Positions 1 through 9,065 of a DNA stretch of 41,846 nt are shown one piece after another (position 1 is the first letter of the stretch; each line of letters starts with the position of its first letter). The stretch lies in NCBI RefSeq assembly GCF_903469665.1, contig NZ_CAGKLC010000037.1, forward strand, positions 1 to 41,846. Direction: 5' to 3'. Source of the DNA: Flavobacterium sp. UGB4466. GTDB taxonomy: Bacteria; Bacteroidota; Bacteroidia; Flavobacteriales; Flavobacteriaceae. The translations under genes and the position numbers were made by a program. Below the pieces are notes generated by a model. That model saw only the letters and a program-made list of their open reading frames with translations, ran no database searches and was not told the DNA's origin.

Positions 1-201
1 CTACTATTCACTAATGATTATGGCTAGAATCAGTAATAGTAATATTTATTTTTAGAAGTAATGAATTAAAAATCCAGTGTGTCGTGATGTTATCTATTCG
101 CGGTGTATTGAACCCCGATTGCCGTATTTATTTGCCGCATTTTGGCAGGTAAGGTATTGTAATTGGAATATTTATTATCTATTAACCAATATTTATTAAC
201 T
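1..201. other. Non-coding leader upstream of the chitinase
   Basis: I see no supportable gene here on either strand. The stretch is AT-rich and must hold the promoter of the chitinase gene. I find no full match to the Flavobacterium promoter (TTTG, about 20 nt, TAnnTTTG). The nearest thing is a TTTATTTG at about 127-134, which lacks the TA. A short inverted pair TGCC/GGCA surrounds 133-147. Confidence 0.4.
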
Positions 202-3200
202 ATGAAACATTATTACAGATTACTCTTTATGTTACTGTTTCCCTTACTTGCGTCGGCCCAACCAGCCCACGGCAAAAAAGTAGTAGGGTATTATGCGCAA
301 TGGGCTATTTATGCCCGGGATTTCAACGTTCCCAAGATAGACGGGAGCAAGATAACCCATTTGAATTATTCTTTTTACGGGACAACTTTTGACCCTGCCC
401 GTCCGGAGAATACAAAATTAAAATGTTTGGATACCTATGCTGATTATGAGCATACGGAAGGCGGAATTCCATGGGATGCTCCTGTAAAAGGGAATTTTTA
501 TGACTTGAAAAAGTTAAAAGAAAAGTATCCGCATTTAAAAATTTTAATCTCTGTTGGAGGATGGACCAAAGGTCAGGATCTTTCTCCAATCGCCGCAAGT
601 CCGGTGGCAAGAGCTGCTTTAGCTGCAGATATGGCAAACTTCATCGTCACTTATCCGTTTATTGATGGATTTGATATCGACTGGGAGTATCCTCTTATGG
701 GAGGAACAGACGGTACTGAAATCGTGAACGGAATCCCGGTTCCTCCGCAAAAGTACCACCCGGATGACAACAAAAACCTTGTACTTTTACTAAAAGCCAT
801 GCGTCAGGCAATGCCTAATAAACTGGTTACTATTGCAGCCGGAAACAATGTTCGAAATGTACCTAAACAATATTTAGGGCCAAACAACAGGGCAACGTAT
901 GGAATGACCGAAGATATTTCAACGTATTGTGATTACATCACTTACTTTGGATATGATTTTGGTGGAAACTGGTATGATAAAACTTGTTATAATGCTCCTC
1001 TTTATGGAAGCGGAAACCCGAATGATCCATTATATGGTGCAACTCAGTCAGAATCACTTGATGAGTTAACGAACATCTATTTGAATGTAGTTGGTTTTCC
1101 TGCCAATAAATTAATCATGGGATTGCCTTTTTACGGTAAAAAATTTGACAACGTTGCCAATAACGGAACCAATCCAAACTTTCCGGGGTTATTTGTTGCT
1201 GCACCAAGATATAATGTTGCAGGTTGTACAAATCCGCAAAACCCAACAGGAACCTGGGACGGGCCGGCAGCTTGTGAGAAATCCGGCAGTATCGAAATTT
1301 GTGGTCTGGTCGGAAATCCGGTTACCAATTCACATGCTTTTTTAGATCCAAATACCATGTTAGTTACGCCAACGGCAGCTGCCGCAGGTTGGGTAAGGTA
1401 TTTTGATAATACTACTAAAGTTCCTTATTTGTACAACAGTAGTTTGAAACAGTTTATCAGTTATGAAGATAAACAATCAATGGATTTAAAAGTACAGTAC
1501 ATCAAATCTAAAAATCTGGCCGGTGGTATGATTTGGGAATTATCTCAGGATACCAGAGGCTCTATTCCTAATTCACTTTTAACTCAGGTAGATACTTCGT
1601 TTAAAAGTATTGTTCCCGGAACGGTTAGCATTGGAGGTTCTGTAAAAAATGGAACAGCTTTGGTTACTAACGTTACTATAGAGATTAGAAATGCAAGTAA
1701 TGCAGTTATAGAAAGTGTAGTGTCTCCAACAGGTAATTTTGCATTTTATAATTTGCCAAAGAATCAAAACTATACCCTTACAGCGATAAAGGCGGCCTAT
1801 AATTTTACACCGGTTAGCTTAACAAATGTTGCTGCTGATCAGACAGGTGTTGTGATTCAGGGAACACAGCCTTTGTACACAGTAAGCGGAACTATTGTAG
1901 TCGGCACAAGTACAACACCGGTTTCAGGAGTTACCGTTACAGCAACGTCCGGTACGACTGTTTTAACTGCTGTTTCCGGTACTAATGGAACCTACAGTAT
2001 TACAGGTTTAACAGCCGGACTTAATTTTACAGTTACAGCTGCCAAAACTGGCTTTCCTTATACACCAGCTTCGACAGTGTATAATGCAATTGATAGCAAT
2101 AAAACGTTAAATTTTGCTCAGGGTGATCCAATTGTATATTATATTGTTAGTGGTACGATCTTAAACGGAACTGCCCCTGCTGTGGGAGTTAATGTTACAG
2201 CAACATCCACAGGAGCACCTATTACAGGAACTTCTAATGCAAATGGTTTTTATACCCTTACCTTACCATCAGGAGGAAATTATACCATAACAGCTGCGGC
2301 TACAGGAAAAACTTATACGCCAGCTTCAACAGTTTATACCAATTTATTAGCCGACAAAACTTTAAATTTAACCGAGTATAACGTTGGAACCAATAAAATT
2401 AGCGGTACGGTTAAAAACGGTACAGTTCCGGTTGCAGGAGCTAAAGTAGAAATCGTTTTACCTTGGACCGACAACACACACGGATGGAAAAGCGTTCTAG
2501 CAACTACAGATGCACAAGGAAATTATAGCTTTGCCAATTCAGTTGTCGACGGATATGCTATTATTTCGAGTTTGAAATTGAATGCGTGGCAAAATAATGA
2601 CGTTAATTATTTTCCAAATAATCTGACCAGTTTTGCTGTTCCGTCAACCCCAACGGTTTATAATTTCAATACCGCCGCTACCGCAAGAACGTCCTCTTAT
2701 GCAATGAGCGGAAAAGTTCTAAACGGAACTACTCCGGTATCAGGAGCTGTAGTTTCGGCAGTTTCAGGTACGACAGTTTTAACTGCTACAACAGATAGAA
2801 ATGGAGCTTATTCTTTTGGAGGTTTAACTTCAGGATCAGATTATAAGGTATCTGTTGCTAAAACAAACCTGACATTTGCTCCGGTTTCAGCAGTTTCGAC
2901 AACAGAGTCTGGTAACAAAACTCTTGATTTTACGCAAAATTTGGCCAGTACAAATCTAATTAGCGGAACCGTTAAAAATGGTTCAGTTCCGGTTGCAGGA
3001 GCGAAAGTAGAATTAGTTGTGCCTTGGACTGATAATACACACGGATGGAAAAGTGTTTTGGCTACAACAGATGCTCAGGGGAATTTTACCTATGACAATA
3101 CAGTTACAGCAGGTTATGCACAAGTTTTAAGTTTAAAATTGAATGGATGGGAGAATAACGGAACGAATTATTACCCAAACAATCTGGTGAATTTTGCAAT

Positions 3201-5190
3201 GCCAACAACGCCAACGGTTTATAACTTCAATACGCAGGCAACGGTTGTAACTAAACCAGTAGTTGCCATTACAGCGCCAACGACTCCGACGATTGCAATA
3301 AATTTAGGGTCAGCGATTAATTTTGTGGCTAGTGTTGGATTAAGTGCTGCAGATGCTACTACAATCTCGTCTGTTTCCTTTAGTTTAAACGGACAAAGCC
3401 TGAGTGCTACCAATTCTTCAGGAACTTATACCGCAACTTGGACACCAGTAGCCAATCAGTTTTCGCTTAGTCATACATTAACAGTTACGGCTACTGCCTC
3501 AAACGGTACCACAGATTCAAAAACATATAATTTTGTATTAAACTGTTCAGGTGCAAACTGTCCAAATACATTGCCAGTAATTACTTGGAATTCACCATCT
3601 AATACTACTATATTTCAGCCTTCTTTCCAAGTTGTGCCAATTTCAGTGACAGCTGTCGACAGTGACGGATCGGTTTCAGGTGTAACGATTACAATAAACG
3701 GAGGTACATTTAACATGACAGCAGGTACAAATAATACCTATACGTATAATTTTACACCAACTGCTTATCAGGATTATCCGATTGTAATCAAAGCAACCGA
3801 TAATAAATCCGGGCTAACTACATTAAACAATAGCATTAAAATTACTTCGGTAGGTACTAGATTCGTTCCGCTTCCACCAGGCAAAATTATTTTAGGATAC
3901 GCACATTCCTGGGAAAATGCTGGTGCTCCATTTTTATATTTTTCTCAAATGGTAGGAAGTAAGTTTAACGTAGTGGATTATGCATTCGTAGAAACCGTTA
4001 ACCGTGATGGTTATACTCCGGTATTAACTACAAATGATACCAGATATTTGACCAATGGAGTTTTTAATAAACAATTGTTAAAAAATGATATCAAGAGCTT
4101 AAGGGATAAAGGTATTCCGGTTATTGTTTCTATTGGAGGTCAAAATGGTCATGTTGTTTTAGAGAACGTAACTCAAAAGAATATTTTTGTTAATGGTCTG
4201 AAGGCAATTATTGACGAGTATCAATTTGATGGAGTTGATATCGATTTTGAAGGCGGATCGATGAATTTTAGTGCAGGAGGTTTAAGAGATATTTCTTATG
4301 CGGGTATTTCTGCTTATCCAAGATTAAAAAATGTAGTAGATGCTTTCAAAGAATTAAAAGCGTTCTATGGTCCTGGATTTTTATTAACTGCAGCTCCGGA
4401 AACACAATACGTACAAGGAGGATATTCAACCTATAATGATACCTTTGGTTCGTTCCTTCCAATCATTCAAAACTTACGTAATGAATTGGATTTGTTAGCC
4501 GTACAATTGTATAATACAGGAGGAGAAAACGCATTAGACGGTCAGTATTATGGTTCAGCTAAGAAATCAAACATGGTAACTGCCCTAACGGATATGCTGA
4601 TAAAAGGGTACAACATTGGTACAACAGGAATGCGTTTTGATGGTTTACCGCCTTCAAAAATCCTTATTGCATTACCAGCTTGTCCAAGTGCAGCAGGAAG
4701 TGGTTTTTTAACGCCGACAGAAGGAATTAATGCAATGCATTATTTAAGAACCGGGACTACTTTCTCAGGAAGAACCTATACCATGCAGCCAGGCGGACCA
4801 TATCCTGCTTTGAGAGGTTTAATGACTTGGTCTGTAAACTGGGATTTTTCTTCTTGTGGTAATTCAGCTGAATTGTCTAAAGCGTATGCCGCTTATTTTG
4901 CAGGACAGACAGCTGCAAGGGCATTACCTGAAGGGATCGAAACGAAAAACACGACTATCGCTTACTTTAAAAATGATGCTTTATTAGTGACAACTGACTC
5001 TGGAGATATTGCTCAGGTAGAAGTTTTCAATACCATTGGACAACCATTGGTGAGTCATAGAAATGTTCATCAAAACAAAGAAGTGGTGCTTCATAACTAC
5101 AGCTTTACCACTAAGCAATTATTTTTAGTTGTGGTGACGGACAAAGCAGGAAATAAAAAATCATTCAAAGTAATGAACTTTTTGAACTAA
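202..5190 (+). CDS. chiA: Two-domain GH18 chitinase, ChiA type, T9SS-exported
   Basis: Secreted chitinase that hydrolyses beta-1,4-GlcNAc links in chitin; 1662 residues from the ATG at 202. A TTG start 39 bp upstream is possible, but the ATG gives a clean signal peptide (MKHYYRLLFMLLFPLLASAQ). GH18 domain 1 spans about 25-480 with catalytic motif DGFDIDWE at 155-162 (acid E162). Residues 480-1220 are Thr/Ser/Gly-rich CnaB or carboxypeptidase-regulatory-like modules, then two Ig-like modules. GH18 domain 2 spans about 1228-1550 with DGVDIDFE (E1350). Both catalytic motifs are intact. The last ~85 residues end in a beta-rich tail (VEVFNTIGQPL ... FKVMNFLN) like a T9SS sorting domain, but without the usual YPNP start. 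Size and two-GH18 layout match Flavobacterium johnsoniae ChiA. The chitinase call is firm; the symbol rests on architecture. Confidence 0.9.
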   Translation: MKHYYRLLFMLLFPLLASAQPAHGKKVVGYYAQWAIYARDFNVPKIDGSKITHLNYSFYGTTFDPARPENTKLKCLDTYADYEHTEGGIPWDAPVKGNFYDLKKLKEKYPHLKILISVGGWTKGQDLSPIAASPVARAALAADMANFIVTYPFIDGFDIDWEYPLMGGTDGTEIVNGIPVPPQKYHPDDNKNLVLLLKAMRQAMPNKLVTIAAGNNVRNVPKQYLGPNNRATYGMTEDISTYCDYITYFGYDFGGNWYDKTCYNAPLYGSGNPNDPLYGATQSESLDELTNIYLNVVGFPANKLIMGLPFYGKKFDNVANNGTNPNFPGLFVAAPRYNVAGCTNPQNPTGTWDGPAACEKSGSIEICGLVGNPVTNSHAFLDPNTMLVTPTAAAAGWVRYFDNTTKVPYLYNSSLKQFISYEDKQSMDLKVQYIKSKNLAGGMIWELSQDTRGSIPNSLLTQVDTSFKSIVPGTVSIGGSVKNGTALVTNVTIEIRNASNAVIESVVSPTGNFAFYNLPKNQNYTLTAIKAAYNFTPVSLTNVAADQTGVVIQGTQPLYTVSGTIVVGTSTTPVSGVTVTATSGTTVLTAVSGTNGTYSITGLTAGLNFTVTAAKTGFPYTPASTVYNAIDSNKTLNFAQGDPIVYYIVSGTILNGTAPAVGVNVTATSTGAPITGTSNANGFYTLTLPSGGNYTITAAATGKTYTPASTVYTNLLADKTLNLTEYNVGTNKISGTVKNGTVPVAGAKVEIVLPWTDNTHGWKSVLATTDAQGNYSFANSVVDGYAIISSLKLNAWQNNDVNYFPNNLTSFAVPSTPTVYNFNTAATARTSSYAMSGKVLNGTTPVSGAVVSAVSGTTVLTATTDRNGAYSFGGLTSGSDYKVSVAKTNLTFAPVSAVSTTESGNKTLDFTQNLASTNLISGTVKNGSVPVAGAKVELVVPWTDNTHGWKSVLATTDAQGNFTYDNTVTAGYAQVLSLKLNGWENNGTNYYPNNLVNFAMPTTPTVYNFNTQATVVTKPVVAITAPTTPTIAINLGSAINFVASVGLSAADATTISSVSFSLNGQSLSATNSSGTYTATWTPVANQFSLSHTLTVTATASNGTTDSKTYNFVLNCSGANCPNTLPVITWNSPSNTTIFQPSFQVVPISVTAVDSDGSVSGVTITINGGTFNMTAGTNNTYTYNFTPTAYQDYPIVIKATDNKSGLTTLNNSIKITSVGTRFVPLPPGKIILGYAHSWENAGAPFLYFSQMVGSKFNVVDYAFVETVNRDGYTPVLTTNDTRYLTNGVFNKQLLKNDIKSLRDKGIPVIVSIGGQNGHVVLENVTQKNIFVNGLKAIIDEYQFDGVDIDFEGGSMNFSAGGLRDISYAGISAYPRLKNVVDAFKELKAFYGPGFLLTAAPETQYVQGGYSTYNDTFGSFLPIIQNLRNELDLLAVQLYNTGGENALDGQYYGSAKKSNMVTALTDMLIKGYNIGTTGMRFDGLPPSKILIALPACPSAAGSGFLTPTEGINAMHYLRTGTTFSGRTYTMQPGGPYPALRGLMTWSVNWDFSSCGNSAELSKAYAAYFAGQTAARALPEGIETKNTTIAYFKNDALLVTTDSGDIAQVEVFNTIGQPLVSHRNVHQNKEVVLHNYSFTTKQLFLVVVTDKAGNKKSFKVMNFLN
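2395..3240 (+). repeat. 561-bp-period internal duplication in the chitinase
   Basis: The module starting SGTVKNGTVPVAGAKVE at about 2401 recurs at about 2962, a 561-bp (187-residue) period. Both copies contain PWTDNTHGWKSVLATTDAQG and end near PTVYNFNT. A different CnaB-like module lies between them, so a two-module block has been duplicated. Identity is high at both the protein and DNA level. Confidence 0.8.
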
Positions 5191-5348
5191 AAGGACAGTA
5201 TGGAAGAATGAAAAATACAGAAATAAAAAGTTGGAATGGTTAAAATTGAGTTTGGTTATTTATTTTTTAATCTAATTTTTATTTCGAATAAATGCTGCAA
5301 ATTGAGGTGATTTGTTATTTGGTTTTCACCTGAAGGAAGCGCATTATA

Positions 5349-5379
5349 AACCCGACAATTGTATTGTCGGGTTTTTTTT
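5349..5379 (+). terminator. Rho-independent terminator after the chitinase
   Basis: An 11-bp perfect stem, AACCCGACAAT / ATTGTCGGGTT with a TGT loop, is followed by a run of T. It lies about 160 nt after the stop codon, leaving a long 3' untranslated region with no other gene visible in 5191-5348. Confidence 0.9.
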
Positions 5380-5472
5380 GTCCAAAAATAATACATTACT
5401 CTTTGCTTTTATTTTATAAGTTTTATCGGATATTTAAAATTTTACCTGACGATAGTTTTGTAAATAATTTCT

Positions 5473-5480
5473 TATATTTG
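5473..5480 (+). promoter_or_regulatory. -7 promoter element TATATTTG of the XRE gene
   Basis: An exact match to TAnnTTTG ends 11 nt before the ATG at 5492. Transcription should start near 5484-5487, giving a leader of only about 5-8 nt. No TTTG lies at the usual 17-23 nt upstream; the closest (5457-5460) is 12 nt away. Confidence 0.6.
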
Positions 5481-5491
5481 AAAAAAAAAGA

Positions 5492-5851
5492 ATGATTGGG
5501 GAGAATGTAAGAAAGATTAGGGTTATTAAGGGATATTCTCAGCAATATATGGCTGATTTGTTAGAAATTTCGCAAGCTGCCTACTCAGATATGGAGACAG
5601 GTAAAACAAAGATTAGTTTTGAGAAATTGCAGAAAATTTCTTTAGCCTTAAATCTTGACATGAATTATATCGTTAATTTTCATGAGAGTAAATTGTTCAG
5701 TTCTAATTTGAATAATTTGATGACAAACAAAGAAGAGATTAATGACCTTAAAACTCACTTTGCTAAAGAAAGAGAACTTTACAAGGAACAAATCAATACT
5801 TTAAAAGGGGAGATAAGTTATTTAAGGAATAAACTTGATAGTAAAGAATAA
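5492..5851 (+). CDS. XRE-family HTH regulator with C-terminal coiled coil
   Basis: DNA-binding regulator of 119 residues. Residues 4-60 form a Cro/C1-type helix-turn-helix (IGENVRKIRVIKGYSQQYMA, then LEISQAAYSDMETGKTKIS). Residues 80-117 are charged and heptad-like (KEEINDLKTHFAKERELYKE onward), probably a dimerising coiled coil. The -7 element lies so close that the mRNA may be nearly leaderless. It stands alone between the chitinase terminator and the thioredoxin-like gene. No target is evident. It could act on the chitinase or itself, but nothing in the sequence shows this. Confidence 0.85.
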   Translation: MIGENVRKIRVIKGYSQQYMADLLEISQAAYSDMETGKTKISFEKLQKISLALNLDMNYIVNFHESKLFSSNLNNLMTNKEEINDLKTHFAKERELYKEQINTLKGEISYLRNKLDSKE

Positions 5852-6001
5852 GTAGATAATGTAAGGCGAAAACTAAATCTTTTTTGAACGTTTTGTGAAT
5901 CATGCAGTATTCTTTAAAGAAGGAATTTTTTTTAAGGATAAGTGAACCCACAAAGTGCTATTTTTTTTGCTGCTTTATGGACCCTAAAATTGAATTTTAA
6001 G

Positions 6002-6009
6002 TACTTTTG
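6002..6009 (+). promoter_or_regulatory. -7 promoter element TACTTTTG of the thioredoxin-like gene
   Basis: Matches TAnnTTTG and lies 26 nt before the ATG at 6036. No clear -33 TTTG sits at the expected distance. Confidence 0.5.
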
Positions 6010-6035
6010 AATTTCATAAATTCATTAAAAAAGTC

Positions 6036-6809
6036 ATGCAAAAATCAATCTGCCTCGTAATCGTATTTTTAATTTCTACTATTATCACAGCTCAGACAAA
6101 ATTTAGCGAACCCGAAGTTGATCCTATCCAGATTCAAAAAAACTTTAAGGACTGGTCTGTCTATCAAAGTAAAAATATTATGCTTTCAAGAGATTTTCTA
6201 GCGTTGGATGCTCTTTCAACGGAAATTTCCAAAGAAACTTTTTTGGATCAATTAGCAAACGAAAATTACATTCCAATTCGATTAAAGTCAGAGCAGGGGA
6301 TCTATTGCTACAAATTGTTTACAATTCAGCCCAATTCAGATACCAGTATAAAAGCAACAATACACCAAATAGGTTTTGATGCTCTAAAAAACTATAAAAT
6401 GGAAGGAACTGTTTTTCCTCCATTCTCTTTTAAAGATTTAGAAGGTAACCTGGTTTCAAACGAATCGATGAAAGGAAAGATAGTAGTCATCAAATGCTGG
6501 TACATTCATTGTACACCCTGTATCAGAGAATTTCCACAAGTCAACAAATTAGCCGCAGAATACAAAGATCGAAAAGACATGCTGTTTGTAAGCCTTGCAG
6601 AAGATTCTGCCACGCAATTAAAAACATTCCTCTCCAGAAAGCCATTGTCCTATGCTGTAATTCCAGACATGAAAGTATACATGAATGAAGCCTTGCAGTT
6701 AAATTCATTTCCAACGCATTTTATTTTAAACAAAGAAGGAATGATTGCTAAAGTCCTGCCTAATTTCGAAAGTTTAGAAGTCGCTTTGGATAAAGAGAGT
6801 AAATTATAG
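6036..6809 (+). CDS. TlpA/redoxin-like secreted thioredoxin-fold protein
   Basis: 257 residues with an N-terminal signal peptide (MQKSICLVIVFLISTIITAQ). Residues 20-125 are an N-terminal region I do not recognise. Residues 128-250 form an AhpC/TSA-redoxin thioredoxin fold: FPPFSFKDLEGN, then the active site WYIHCTPC (C159, C162), and a cis-Pro loop in SFPTHFI. This is the TlpA/ResA pattern of periplasmic thiol-disulfide reductases. The partner protein is unknown. It appears monocistronic; the next gene has its own promoter at 6917-6948. The fold is clear, the substrate is not. Confidence 0.85.
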   Translation: MQKSICLVIVFLISTIITAQTKFSEPEVDPIQIQKNFKDWSVYQSKNIMLSRDFLALDALSTEISKETFLDQLANENYIPIRLKSEQGIYCYKLFTIQPNSDTSIKATIHQIGFDALKNYKMEGTVFPPFSFKDLEGNLVSNESMKGKIVVIKCWYIHCTPCIREFPQVNKLAAEYKDRKDMLFVSLAEDSATQLKTFLSRKPLSYAVIPDMKVYMNEALQLNSFPTHFILNKEGMIAKVLPNFESLEVALDKESKL

Positions 6810-6811
6810 TG

Positions 6812-8593
<1,782 letters not shown>

Positions 8594-8614
8594 TTTTATA
8601 ATTTATAATAAGAG

Positions 8615-8648
8615 AAATCCCGTTCGCTAGCTGAACGGGATTTTTTTT
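8615..8648 (+). terminator. Terminator after the ABC-F gene
   Basis: An 11-bp perfect stem, AAATCCCGTTC (8615-8625) / GAACGGGATTT (8633-8643) with a 7-nt GCTAGCT loop, runs into eight T. It sits between convergent genes and could slow transcription from the minus strand too. Confidence 0.92.
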
Positions 8649-8651
8649 GAT

Positions 8652-8825
8652 TTATTTTTTGCCAAACAGTTTGGCGAGAATGAAGATAATTATCGCAATA
8701 ATAAAAATAACGATAAAGATACCAAAGCCCATTCCGGCTTTAAAAATGTCTCCGATAACTTCGCAGCTCGTAAATGAAAATACTATTACAAATACCATTA
8801 ACAAACGTTTGATTTTATTTTGCAT
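8652..8825 (-). CDS. Small lipoprotein with one membrane segment (57 aa)
   Basis: On the minus strand an ATG at 8825 opens a 57-residue frame ending TAA at 8652. It starts MQNKIKRLLMVFVIVFSFTS, followed by Cys21, a lipoprotein signal ending in TSC. Then comes EVIGDIFKAGMGFGIFIV and a very hydrophobic segment of about 20 residues (Ile/Phe-rich), ending AKLFGKK. The organisation resembles a small Bacteroidetes protein family with CEVIGxIFKAG after the lipid Cys, whose function I do not know. A frame of similar length on the plus strand has no recognisable content. The gene converges on the ABC-F gene and shares its terminator region. Confidence 0.8.
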   Translation of the reverse strand: MQNKIKRLLMVFVIVFSFTSCEVIGDIFKAGMGFGIFIVIFIIAIIIFILAKLFGKK

Positions 8826-9035
8826 GACTTTGATGTTTTAAGAACTTGCTGTTCTGATTCGTATAACTTAAAATTAGGCCAAAGAACAAGAAAGATCTTA
8901 TATGATTTAATTAAAAAGTTCTATGATTTAGAGTAAAACCAACTAGGTGCAAAAGGTTAAACAACTTTACAATAAAGAGAAGTAAAGATAAGGGAAAGGT
9001 AATGTTCTCTTAAAAGCTATTACGTTTTCGAACAA

Positions 9036-9043
9036 TACTTTTG
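9036..9043 (+). promoter_or_regulatory. -7 promoter element TACTTTTG of the phosphoesterase gene
   Basis: Exact TAnnTTTG match, 22 nt before the ATG at 9066. No clear -33 TTTG. Confidence 0.55.
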
Positions 9044-9065
9044 TTCAGTCTAAACAAAAAAACGT

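Noticed and set aside
163..201. Chitinase starting at TTG 163
   Set aside because: The ATG at 202 opens a standard signal peptide; the extra 13 residues look non-native.
8647..8841. Plus-strand 64-residue ORF
   Set aside because: Its content is low-complexity and has no domain; the opposite strand encodes a clear small lipoprotein.
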